Assembly: GCA_030655515.1 (NCBI GenBank)
Contig: JAURVI010000013.1
Location: forward strand, 1-58,976
Origin: Polaromonas sp.
GTDB taxonomy: Bacteria; Pseudomonadota; Gammaproteobacteria; Burkholderiales; Burkholderiaceae_C
Reading direction: 5' to 3'
DNA length: 58,976 bases
Of this stretch, positions 20,149 to 28,216 are shown one piece after another. The notes beneath the pieces are model-generated. The model did no database searches. It saw only the letters and a program-made list of their open reading frames with translations, and had not been told where the DNA came from. The first letter of the stretch is position 1. Each line of letters begins with the position of its first letter. Made by a program: the position numbers and the translations under genes.

Positions 20149-20230
20149 CCCTCTCCCTCTGGGAGAGGGCCGGGGTGAGAGTCTTGGGCGCGCTGTGCCC
20201 TCACCCTAGCCCTCTCCCAGAGGGAGAGGG
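20149..20230. repeat. Paired inverted palindrome (REPIN-like) between rsmH and ftsL
   Basis: The left half (20149-20181) begins CCCTCTCCCTCTGGGAGAGG and the right half (20198-20230) ends CTCTCCCAGAGGGAGAGGG. They are near-perfect inverted copies around a 16-base spacer, and each half contains its own CCCTCTCCC/GGGAGAGGG hairpin. A single half copy, CCCTCACCCCACCCTCTCCC plus its return arm, lies at 39891-39924. This is a dispersed intergenic repeat sitting inside the division operon. Confidence 0.85.
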
Positions 20231-20251
20231 AATAAAAGAAGCGAGCAAGGC

Positions 20252-21169
20252 TCATGCGTCCGTCCGCTCGGCCACGCGCATGACGGCGCTGCGCGAACGC
20301 GGGTTGGCCGCCACTTCCTGCGCACCGGGTTTGACGCGCGCCAGCGCCTTGAGACGCATGGCCTTGGGCGCCGCAAAAGGCGCGCGGCGGTCGAACACCT
20401 CGCGCGAGTGCTCGGCGATGAACTGCTTGACGATCCGGTCTTCCAGCGAATGGAAACTGATCACCACCAAACGTCCTCCCGGTTGCAGCACTTTGAGCGA
20501 GGCCTCTAACGCCTGTTGCAGCTCTTCAAGCTCGGCGTTGATGAAAATCCGAAAAGCCTGAAATGTGCGCGTTGCAGGGTCCTTGCCCGGCTCGCGGGTT
20601 TTGACCGCGCCAGCCACGACTTCGGCCAGTTCAGCGGTGGTTCGAAAAGCGCCCCGCTCCTGTCGGCGACGATCAATCGCCTTTGCAATCTGCCCAGCAA
20701 ACCGCTCTTCGCCATAGTCACGAATCACCTCCGCGATGGTGTCCACCTCTGCATCGGCCAGCCAGTCGGCCACGCTCTGGCCGCGCGTGGTGTCCATGCG
20801 CATGTCCAGCGGCCCGTCCGAGCGGAATGAAAAACCGCGCGCCGGATTGTCGATCTGCGGTGAACTGATGCCCAGATCCATCAGGATGCCTGCCGCGCTG
20901 CCCGCCGGCAGTTCGCCCAACTGGCTGAAGCCTTCGTGGCGGATCGCCATTCGCGGGTCGGCCATGGCGCGCGCTTGCGCAATGGCTTCGGGATCCTTGT
21001 CGAAGGCGGCGAGGCGTCCTTGAGCGGACAGGCGGGAAAGAATCAGACGCGCATGACCGCCACGCCCGAAAGTCGCGTCGATGTAGTGTCCGTCCGGGTT
21101 GATGTGAAGCGCTTCGACTGCTTCGTTCAACAAGACGGTGCGATGTGTCCATGTGTCTTGCACCGCCAT
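20252..21169 (-). CDS. rsmH: 16S rRNA (cytosine1402-N4)-methyltransferase
   Basis: A SAM-dependent methyltransferase (formerly MraW) acting on C1402 of 16S rRNA in the decoding centre. The 305-aa length is normal. The N-terminus has [13 protein letters not shown], the SAM motif [29 protein letters not shown], and [16 protein letters not shown]. An internal SAM-like helical insertion sits between residues about 130 and 225, then [15 protein letters not shown] and [14 protein letters not shown]. It starts 3 bases after mraZ, as in most dcw clusters. Confidence 0.97.
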   Translation of the reverse strand: MAVQDTWTHRTVLLNEAVEALHINPDGHYIDATFGRGGHARLILSRLSAQGRLAAFDKDPEAIAQARAMADPRMAIRHEGFSQLGELPAGSAAGILMDLGISSPQIDNPARGFSFRSDGPLDMRMDTTRGQSVADWLADAEVDTIAEVIRDYGEERFAGQIAKAIDRRRQERGAFRTTAELAEVVAGAVKTREPGKDPATRTFQAFRIFINAELEELQQALEASLKVLQPGGRLVVISFHSLEDRIVKQFIAEHSREVFDRRAPFAAPKAMRLKALARVKPGAQEVAANPRSRSAVMRVAERTDA

Positions 21170-21172
21170 CTT

Positions 21173-21601
21173 TCAGAATGAAAAGTCTCTGAACACATCG
21201 GGCATCTCGCCCTTCATCTGCTCGGCCTCCTGGGCCGCGTAAGTCGCTGCATCCCACAGCTCGAAATAGCTGCCCATGCCGAGCAGCACCGTGTCTTTGC
21301 TGATGCCCGCCGCCGCCCGCAGTTCGGGCGACACCAGCACGCGGCCGGCGGCGTCCATCTCGACGTCCATCGCATTGCCAAGAAAAATCCGCTTCCACCA
21401 CTGCGCCTGCATCGGCAGCGAAGCAATCCGCTCGCGAAATTTTTCCCACTCGTTGCGAGGAAACAGCATCAGACAGCCATGCGGGTGTTTGGTGATGGTC
21501 AACTGACTGGCGGCCGTGGCGCTGAGCACATCACGATGCCGGGTCGGCACAGAGAGCCGACCCTTGCTATCGAGAGCTACAGAAGACGCGCCTTGAAACA
21601 C
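21173..21601 (-). CDS. mraZ: Transcriptional regulator MraZ
   Basis: The double AbrB-fold DNA-binding protein represses the dcw operon in the bacteria where it has been studied. The 142-aa protein begins [20 protein letters not shown], and each half carries the SKGRL/AAGRV-type motif (the second is [17 protein letters not shown]). I chose a GTG start at 21601 because family members begin directly at this FxGA segment and an AAAGG ribosome-binding site lies upstream. An ATG at 21634 would add 11 residues of no recognisable similarity and overlap the putative operator. Confidence 0.93.
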   Translation of the reverse strand: MFQGASSVALDSKGRLSVPTRHRDVLSATAASQLTITKHPHGCLMLFPRNEWEKFRERIASLPMQAQWWKRIFLGNAMDVEMDAAGRVLVSPELRAAAGISKDTVLLGMGSYFELWDAATYAAQEAEQMKGEMPDVFRDFSF

Positions 21602-21629
21602 TGTTAAAAACCTTTGAAAAACACATTTC

Positions 21630-21655
21630 ACCACTAAATTGCACTTTTTCCCACT
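21630..21655 (-). promoter_or_regulatory. 10-bp-spaced AGTG repeats, candidate MraZ operator
   Basis: On the minus strand, AGTGGG, AGTGCA and AGTGGT occur at exact 10-base spacing just upstream of mraZ. MraZ of E. coli and Mycoplasma binds TGGG-type repeats with 10-bp periodicity in this position, so autoregulation is plausible. A possible promoter, TTGCAT then 16 bases then TAAAGT, ends directly upstream. The rest of the gap to the STAS gene (21656-21920) is AT-rich, with one short palindrome GCTGCACCCGGTGCAGC (21802-21818) and no gene. Confidence 0.55.
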
Positions 21656-21920
21656 TTATCAGGAAAGTTTTCTCATGCAAGTGGTTTGCAACAAATTTTT
21701 TCAATGAAATCAATCACTTAGAAGCATTTCCGCAAACACATTGCAGTTAAAAAATGTTCTAAATTAAGCACTTAGCACACGCAGTGAAAGTGTTGCATTA
21801 AGCTGCACCCGGTGCAGCATCTGGCACAGCGTTTACCAGTCAGCGCCGGAAAGAAGAGGGGGCGGGCCCCGAGTGCAGCGGAGGCTGCAGGGTTTGCGCA
21901 GGACAGGGTGCCTGGACCCG

Positions 21921-23729
21921 TTAGTCGACCCGCGGCAAAACCATGGCGTGTTCGGTGATGCCGATCACATTGAAAAACGCGGCCACCAGACGATTGACCT
22001 CGGTAAACTGCACGGCCCGGTGTTCTGCTTCGCGGGCAGAAACCCAGTTGAGCAAGGTGCCCGCTGCGGCAAAGTCGACGCGTATCAGTTTCGCACACGA
22101 AATGACCATGATGTCTGCGCCCGTCAGCTTGGCCTCCAGCCTGTCCAACACCTCGATGGCATCGCCTTGAATCTGACCGGCCAACTCGACCGTAAACAAA
22201 TTGGCCATTTGCGAATTGCCCTCCATCAGGGTATCGCCCTCCATCGCGCTGATGCCCGATGGCGCCGCCGAGTCACGGTAGACATCGCCAATAATGGCTT
22301 GCCCGGCCAGCGCGGCGCCGTGGGGAACCAGCGGTTTGTACTCGCAACGCGCACTGTCCCAGGCAGGCGGCGACACTTCATAGGTCACGCAGAAATCGAG
22401 TGCAGCCAGCTCAAACTCATCGAGTTGGTGCGTCACCCGCAACGCTTCCATTCGCAGTTGCCACCATTCCTGGGGCGTATCGCGCACCCCTGAGGGGGTG
22501 GCATCCTGCAGCACCCGCTGCAATTGCGGCTCACCGATGAAGCGCAACTGTACGGGCCGAGCGGACCAGCCACCGAATACCTTGCACAATGGCTCGACGG
22601 CACTGGCGTCAATCGTTTTCAGGTTGGTCCAGTCCAGGCGCCACGGCATGGGCGCACGGGCCAGCGCCGCATTGAGCGCCGCGATGGTCTGAATGCCCAG
22701 GCTCGAAGGGCAAGTCCAGTCGGCGGCCGGGCCATTGCCCGAGCCGGCGCTGACCGGGCTGGACAACTGTTGAACCATGTCCGGCATGGAAAACCATTGC
22801 GGCGCGGAGCGGTCGAAGCGGCCGACGAACTCGATCGCACGGGTTTCGAACTTATCCTGCTGGCCGGTAGCGCGGTACAGGTCAAACAGCGTCAGCCAGG
22901 TGTCTGCGTGCTGGGCCCGGTTACCCTTCGGCCCCAGCGTTTCGAGCAAACCGGCTTCCGCACCCGCATCATCTCCGTTGGCAAAACGGATGGAGGCTTC
23001 TTCGAGCTCGGGATCATGCGCCACTTCTGCGGCCTCCACCACGGAGAATTTGGAAGCCGAGAAGCCCGAAGAGGCGCCATCGCGGGACAGCGGGGAAATG
23101 CCCGGCCGGCCCACAGCGGCAGGCTCCAACGGGGGGCCGGGCGCTTTGGCGGCCGGGTTCCGAGGGCGCGGCACCGGCGCGGGCGGCGCGGCAGGACCGG
23201 CTTTGGCGGTCGATGCTGTCAAAGCAGTCGGACCGGTTGGCGCGTAGCCGTCCGGCAACGCATTGTCCAGAAGCGGGGCGTGGGCACTGAGGTTGCCGGG
23301 CATGGCGGCCTGCCTCGACCCATGCATGGCGTTGGCCGAACCCATTGCCGAGCTTGCATGTTTGGTCTTCCACCATTGCATGGACATCTGGGCTTCAATT
23401 TCGTCGATTTTCTTCAACGTCACTGCGCGGTCGTCCGGCTTGGATGGCAGGCTGCTCTGGAAAAAAGAAGCACCGGTGCCCGGTTCCTGGCCGATCATGG
23501 CTTCGCTCTTGCGGATTTTTCGCAGCATGTCGAACTCACGCTTGCGCACAAAATCGTTGCGGCGCTTGCGCTCAATCATTTCCTTGAGCAACTGCTTGCT
23601 CAACATCTCGTCACGGCCCGACTCCTTGCCATCCAGGTCGGCCCAGTTCGTCGTCGGATTGCGGACGAATTTCACGACTTTCGACAACAAGCCTGATACG
23701 GTGCCAGGTACGGTGTCTTCTTTGGCCAT
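21921..23729 (-). CDS. STAS-domain protein, large, Burkholderiales type
   Basis: The 602-aa soluble protein starts MAKEDTVPGTVSGLLSKVVK. A basic region follows (about 40-75, rich in RKRR/KREF), then a low-complexity Ala/Pro region (about 165-215) with PAPVPRPRNPAAKAPGPP. A helical segment (about 230-310) resembles TPR-like helices. Two related beta-alpha modules end in a STAS-like fold (about 505-600, VELAGQIQGDAIEVLDRLEA...ISCAKLIRVDFAAAGTLLNW). STAS domains act as phospho-switch partners of anti-sigma factors or transporters. No kinase or sigma gene is adjacent and the canonical phospho-serine context is unclear. It follows the DksA-like gene by 38 bases, so co-transcription is likely. Function unknown. 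Confidence 0.75.
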   Translation of the reverse strand: MAKEDTVPGTVSGLLSKVVKFVRNPTTNWADLDGKESGRDEMLSKQLLKEMIERKRRNDFVRKREFDMLRKIRKSEAMIGQEPGTGASFFQSSLPSKPDDRAVTLKKIDEIEAQMSMQWWKTKHASSAMGSANAMHGSRQAAMPGNLSAHAPLLDNALPDGYAPTGPTALTASTAKAGPAAPPAPVPRPRNPAAKAPGPPLEPAAVGRPGISPLSRDGASSGFSASKFSVVEAAEVAHDPELEEASIRFANGDDAGAEAGLLETLGPKGNRAQHADTWLTLFDLYRATGQQDKFETRAIEFVGRFDRSAPQWFSMPDMVQQLSSPVSAGSGNGPAADWTCPSSLGIQTIAALNAALARAPMPWRLDWTNLKTIDASAVEPLCKVFGGWSARPVQLRFIGEPQLQRVLQDATPSGVRDTPQEWWQLRMEALRVTHQLDEFELAALDFCVTYEVSPPAWDSARCEYKPLVPHGAALAGQAIIGDVYRDSAAPSGISAMEGDTLMEGNSQMANLFTVELAGQIQGDAIEVLDRLEAKLTGADIMVISCAKLIRVDFAAAGTLLNWVSAREAEHRAVQFTEVNRLVAAFFNVIGITEHAMVLPRVD

Positions 23730-23767
23730 AAGCAAAGGTTCAGGACGATCGGTGGCGATGAAAAAAA

Positions 23768-24892
23768 TCAGTCCCCAAACATTTTTTGCTTGATCTCGCG
23801 GCGCTGCTGTGCTTCCAGTGACAGGTTGGCCGTCGGGCGGGCAATCAAACGCCCCACCCCGATGGCTTCTCCGGTTTCGTCACAGTAGCCATAGTCACCG
23901 GAGTCGATGCGGGCAATGGACTGTTCGATTTTTTTAAGCAGCTTGCGTTCCCGGTCCCGAGTTCGCAGCTCCAGCGCGTGTTCTTCTTCGATCGTCGCAC
24001 GATCCGCCGGGTCCGGTACCACCACGGTGTCTTCCCGGAGGTGCTCGGTCGTCTCGCCGGCGCTGTTGTGGATGTCCTGCTTGAGCAGGGACAGCTTGTA
24101 CCGGAAAAACGCCAACTGCTTTTCGTTCATGTATTCCGAATCAGGCATGGCCTTGACTTCTTCATCGGTCAACTGCTCGGCCGGCTTGGTTTTCCAGTTG
24201 TTGGCGAGCTTGGGGTCTTTTTTGGCAGCCACATGCGGCGGCGGCGCGATCACCCGTTCGGCGATGGCTAGATAGCTGGCCTTGGCCGCGTCAGGCGAAT
24301 GGGTGGGCGCCATGGGTGCCGGGGCAGACGCAAAAGACGAGTTCCTCGAAGAAGCCCGGCGTCCTGGCTTGAGCGCGGGTGTCTGAAGCAGAACGGGCGC
24401 CGCGGCGGTGGTGGCAGGGCTGGGCACCGCTTTGCTTGCGGGGGTTGCAGCCGTTTTGGTAATCGTTTTGATGATGACTTTTTCTTTAGGTTGGGCGGTA
24501 GCCTTGACTGTCGCCGCCGGCTTGGGGGGGGCCGGCTTGGTGACAGGTTTGGCGGCTTTCACCGCAGGTTTGACGATAGATCGGGTGGGGGCAGCTTTCA
24601 CGGGCTTGGCGACCGGACGGCTTTTGGCGGCAGTCGCGGATGCCGGTTTTTTGGCTGCAACCGGGCCTTTCCTGGCGGGGGCGGTTTTGGCCCCGACTTT
24701 GGCTTTCGCTTTCACAACGGGCTTGGCCGCCACCTTGGCTTTGACAACAGGTTGGGCCGGCTTCTTGACGGCTGTTTTTGGAGCCGCAGGCTTGGCGGCC
24801 TTGACCCCCACTTTGGCCATGGTTTTGGCTTTGCCGGCAGGTTTCCCGGTGGCTTTGACCGCTGGCTTGGACCTCTTCGCTTGAGCTTTCAC
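23768..24892 (-). CDS. dksA: DksA-type RNA polymerase-binding protein with long Lys/Ala/Pro N-terminus
   Basis: Residues about 245-374 are a complete DksA: the coiled-coil segment from NEKQLAFFRYKLSLLKQDI, the acidic tip with DPADRATIEEEHALELRTRD, and a C-terminal globular part. The four zinc positions of the CX2CX17CX2C pattern read Cys337, Thr340, Ser358, Ala361. Only one cysteine remains, so this should be a zinc-independent variant, as described for some alpha- and betaproteobacterial DksA. Residues 1-200 are a Lys/Ala/Pro/Val-rich repeat (KPA, KPV, AAKP units) like histone-H1-type or AlgP tails. Total length is 374 versus about 150 in E. coli. The tail probably binds nucleic acid non-specifically. 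Confidence 0.85.
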   Translation of the reverse strand: MKAQAKRSKPAVKATGKPAGKAKTMAKVGVKAAKPAAPKTAVKKPAQPVVKAKVAAKPVVKAKAKVGAKTAPARKGPVAAKKPASATAAKSRPVAKPVKAAPTRSIVKPAVKAAKPVTKPAPPKPAATVKATAQPKEKVIIKTITKTAATPASKAVPSPATTAAAPVLLQTPALKPGRRASSRNSSFASAPAPMAPTHSPDAAKASYLAIAERVIAPPPHVAAKKDPKLANNWKTKPAEQLTDEEVKAMPDSEYMNEKQLAFFRYKLSLLKQDIHNSAGETTEHLREDTVVVPDPADRATIEEEHALELRTRDRERKLLKKIEQSIARIDSGDYGYCDETGEAIGVGRLIARPTANLSLEAQQRREIKQKMFGD

Positions 24893-25128
24893 GTCGTGTC
24901 TCCTCGGGGAATCAGCTTCGGCAGGACCCTGATGCTGACTCCGGGTTGGGCGGGTTGTTTCCTGACTTTTTGACCCTGACCTCCTGATCGGGACTTCCGG
25001 GTATTGGAGTCGGCGCGCGATTGTAGCGGCTCACCTGGATGCTGTGAGGCTCGCACACCTAAACGTTGGAGAATGGAGACAAACATCGAGACCCTCCGCC
25101 TTCAAAAACAATGAGTGGACAGCCTACC

Positions 25129-26169
25129 TCAAACCAGACACTGTTCCAGCCCCTGGAGAAAAATATCTTTCGGCAACTCGATGCCGATAAACACCATCTT
25201 GCTGTTTTTCTTCTCGTCCTTGGCCCAGGCCGGACCCAGGTCGCTTCCCATCAGTTGGTGAACGCCCTGGAAAATCACCTTGCGGTCGGTGCCCTGCATA
25301 TTGAGCACGCCCTTGTAGCGCAGCATGCGCGGGCCGTAGATATTGACGATGGCGCCCAGAAAGTCCTCCAGCTTGGCCGGGTCAAAGGTGCGCTCGGAGC
25401 GAAACACAAAACTTTTGACATCGTCGTCATGATGATGGTGGCCGTGCGCACGATCATGGGACGGGTGGTCGCAATCCGCGCCATGCACATGGTCATGGTC
25501 GGCGTGATCGTCGGCTTTGAGGAAATCGGGGTCAATGTCGAGTTTGGCGTTGAGGTTGAAGCCGCGCAGGTCAAACACCTCGGCAATCGGCACCTCGCCA
25601 AAATGCACGGACCGCTGCGGCGCGCGCGGGTTCATGCGGCTCAAGCGATGCCTCAGCGCCTTGACGTCGCTGTCTGCCACCAGATCGGCCTTGCTGATGA
25701 ATATCTGGTCGGCAAACCCGACCTGGCGGCGCGCCTCCTGGCGGTCGTCGAGCTGAGTCTGCGCGTGTTTGGCATCGACCAGCGTCAGAATCGAGTCCAG
25801 CAGGTATTGCTCGGCGATTTCTTCGTCCATGAAAAAAGTCTGCGCGACCGGGCCGGGGTCGGCGAGGCCCGTGGTTTCAATCACCACCCGGTCAAAATCC
25901 AGCAGGCCCTTGCGTTTTTTCGCGGCCAGCAACTGGAGGGTTTCACGCAAGTCTTCACGAATGGAGCAGCAGATGCATCCATTGTTCATCTGGATGATGT
26001 TTTCCTGGGTGTCGTTGACCAGGATCTCGTTGTCGATGTTTTCTTCTCCAAACTCGTTTTCGACCACGGCAATCTTCTGCCCGTGGGACTCCAGCAGGAT
26101 GCGCTTGAGCAAGGTGGTTTTGCCGGAACCCAGAAAACCGGTCAGGATGGTCACAGGAATCAAACGCAT
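25129..26169 (-). CDS. CobW/COG0523-family metallochaperone GTPase
   Basis: The 346-aa G3E-family GTPase has the Walker A motif TGFLGSGKTTLLKR at residues 9-22, the metal-binding CxCC motif in GCICCSIREDL (about 64-74), and the G-box ETTGLADPGPV. SKADLV is the NKxD-equivalent. A His/Asp-rich metal-binding loop spans about 222-255 (HADHDHVHGADCDH and HGHHHHDDD), and the C-terminal CobW_C domain follows. Such proteins deliver Zn, Co or Fe to client enzymes; the client is not evident here. The 236-base gap to the DksA-like gene shows no further gene, and no Zur-type operator was obvious upstream. Confidence 0.9.
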   Translation of the reverse strand: MRLIPVTILTGFLGSGKTTLLKRILLESHGQKIAVVENEFGEENIDNEILVNDTQENIIQMNNGCICCSIREDLRETLQLLAAKKRKGLLDFDRVVIETTGLADPGPVAQTFFMDEEIAEQYLLDSILTLVDAKHAQTQLDDRQEARRQVGFADQIFISKADLVADSDVKALRHRLSRMNPRAPQRSVHFGEVPIAEVFDLRGFNLNAKLDIDPDFLKADDHADHDHVHGADCDHPSHDRAHGHHHHDDDVKSFVFRSERTFDPAKLEDFLGAIVNIYGPRMLRYKGVLNMQGTDRKVIFQGVHQLMGSDLGPAWAKDEKKNSKMVFIGIELPKDIFLQGLEQCLV

Positions 26170-26368
26170 GGTGTCTGCCTAAAATAAAAACAGGGGGATC
26201 GCCGGTGCGTGCGCACGCACTCTTGGCACAGGGAGTTTAGCGGGCGAATCAAGCCCCTGATGCCGGGCAAGCGCCAAGCGCTGGAAAGCATCGACACCGC
26301 CTTTGGCAATGGCTCCGTCAAAAATCCGGGGGTGGCGCCGCAGCAGCGAACGCGCTTTGCCTTCTTTC

Positions 26369-26391
26369 AGTCCTATTGATTTCATAGGACT
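26369..26391. promoter_or_regulatory. 8-bp perfect inverted repeat upstream of the GGDEF-like gene
   Basis: AGTCCTAT (26369-26376) and ATAGGACT (26384-26391) are perfect inverted arms around 7 bases, 25 bases before the chosen ATG. It lies in the divergent interval between the CobW gene and the membrane GGDEF-like gene and could be a dimeric regulator's operator or an mRNA hairpin. Confidence 0.4.
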
Positions 26392-26416
26392 TCCGAAAAT
26401 TTGCGACAATGAGTTA

Positions 26417-28189
26417 ATGGCTTTTAGCGGCTTTTCATCGTATTTTACAAACATCAGGGCATGGATTCCATCGAGCAGGCGCTCGATGGCAGGCATGGGC
26501 CTGGGCTTGGCGCTGGGCTTTCTGAGTCCGTTGGCCCTGTCTCGCACGGTCCTGGAATTCGACGCAAAAAAGCAACCCGTCGCACTGGCCGACTGGGGTG
26601 ACTACTGGATCGATGCGCAATCCCTGCTGACGGCCGATCAGGTAGCAGCCAACACCGGGCTGGGATGGCAAGCAACGCTGCCGCAGGGCATTTACCCGCT
26701 GCAGCGCGGGCAGGCGCTGTGGATCCGATTCACCGTGCCGCCGGCACCCGACTCGGAGCGTTGGTTGCTTGAAATCCCTTATCCCGCACTGGACCGGGCT
26801 TCGCTTTACACCCTCGACAGCGCGGGACAATGGCTGGAACAGCGCGCCGGCGATCTGACGTCAATCAACCGTTGGCCGACACCGCACCGCCACCCGCTGC
26901 TGGTGGTCAACTTCAATGCCGAGGTGCCAACGCACTACATTTTGCGCATCGAAAACGCGCAGGGCTTCAGCGCGCCCATCCGCTTCGTCAGTTCCGGCTA
27001 CGTGTTGCGCGGCGAGCAGCAGGTGTCGCTGTTTCTCGGTGCCTATTTCGGCCTGGCGCTGCTCGGCGGCGCCATCGGTCTGGCCGGTGTGTTCTGGTTC
27101 AGGGACCGCGCCTACCTGTACTACGGCGCGTGTTCGACCCTGATCGGCCTGACCCAGGCGGCCGCCACCGGCGTGGCGGGCCTGCACCTGTGGCCCGGCT
27201 CGCCGAACTGGGCAGACCGCTCGCTGGTGGTCCTGGCCACCTGGATGCTGATGTCGCTGCTGCTGCTCAATGCCACCGTGGTGTCGCTGGCGCAACGCTC
27301 CAGAATTCTGAATGCCCTGCTTTGGACCGTCGTGCTGGCCGGTGCCGTGCTGGCCGTTCTGCTGGCCCTGACCGACAGCGCGATCCGCTTCACGCTGCTC
27401 GTGCCTTACCTGGTGCTGGTGATGGTGCTGATGCTCTTGATCAACCTCTGGACGTGGCGGCACGGCGACCGCTTTGGCGGATGGCTGCTGCTCAGTGCCG
27501 CGCCCTTTGCGATCAGTCTGACACTGGCGATTGCGCGCTACCTGCAATGGCTGCCTCAGAGTTTTTCCACCGAGCAGGGGGTGCTGGCCAGCATGGCGCT
27601 GCAAATGCCCGCGATACTGGCGGTATTGATACTGCGCAGCCGGCGGCGCCGTGAAAACCTGCGCAGGATCCAGGGACTGGACCGGGTGGACCCGTCCACC
27701 GGCCTGATCAACGAACCGGTGTTTGTCGAACGCATGACACGCATGATTGCGCGCTCCCAGCGGTTTAAACACCAGAGCGCAGTGCTGATGATTGACCTGG
27801 TCAACACCGAGCAGGTCCAGCGCGATTTCGGGCGCAAGGCCGCCGGAGAGTTGCCGCTGCGCGTGGCAGATCGGTTGCTGTCGACGGCCCGCGAGATCGA
27901 CAGCGCCGCGCGCCTGTCGGAGCAGCGTTTCGGCATGCTGGTGGAAGGCCCTTTTTCGGCCGAAGAAGCCGCCACGCTGGGGCCGCGCATTGTGGCGCGC
28001 TGCCTGATGCCCTACAAAGGCCTGCCGGCGGACTGCGTGGCGCAGGTGCGCGTGGCCTATGCGCTGGTGCCGCGCCAGGGGCCGACCACCCAGACCGTGC
28101 TGGCCCGGTTGACCCAAAAACTGGCCGCCATACCCCCCGCAAGCAAACGCGCGGTCTTCATGCTGGCCGATTACTCGGCACCGGCGTAA
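26417..28189 (+). CDS. 7TM-DISM sensor with degenerate GGDEF domain
   Basis: The 590-aa inner-membrane signalling protein has an N-terminal signal-like helix (about residues 22-38). A periplasmic 7TMR-DISMED2-type domain (about 40-175) includes GWQATLPQGIYPLQRGQALW and SERWLLEIPYPALDRASLY. Seven hydrophobic helices span about 185-395. The C-terminal GGDEF-fold domain runs about 420-580. The GGDEF signature itself is replaced by LSEQRFGMLVEG, so diguanylate cyclase activity is unlikely. No EAL domain is present. It may bind GTP or act through protein contacts. An in-frame extension to 26303 exists but lacks a ribosome-binding site; the ATG at 26417 places the signal helix near the N-terminus. 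Confidence 0.8.
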   Translation: MAFSGFSSYFTNIRAWIPSSRRSMAGMGLGLALGFLSPLALSRTVLEFDAKKQPVALADWGDYWIDAQSLLTADQVAANTGLGWQATLPQGIYPLQRGQALWIRFTVPPAPDSERWLLEIPYPALDRASLYTLDSAGQWLEQRAGDLTSINRWPTPHRHPLLVVNFNAEVPTHYILRIENAQGFSAPIRFVSSGYVLRGEQQVSLFLGAYFGLALLGGAIGLAGVFWFRDRAYLYYGACSTLIGLTQAAATGVAGLHLWPGSPNWADRSLVVLATWMLMSLLLLNATVVSLAQRSRILNALLWTVVLAGAVLAVLLALTDSAIRFTLLVPYLVLVMVLMLLINLWTWRHGDRFGGWLLLSAAPFAISLTLAIARYLQWLPQSFSTEQGVLASMALQMPAILAVLILRSRRRRENLRRIQGLDRVDPSTGLINEPVFVERMTRMIARSQRFKHQSAVLMIDLVNTEQVQRDFGRKAAGELPLRVADRLLSTAREIDSAARLSEQRFGMLVEGPFSAEEAATLGPRIVARCLMPYKGLPADCVAQVRVAYALVPRQGPTTQTVLARLTQKLAAIPPASKRAVFMLADYSAPA

Positions 28190-28216
28190 ATCCACCCGCG
28201 CCGGCCTGCCAACGAA

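Noticed and set aside
24889..25086. 65-codon frame upstream of the DksA gene
   Set aside because: No ribosome-binding site, no motif, and basic composition typical of random frames in this GC content.
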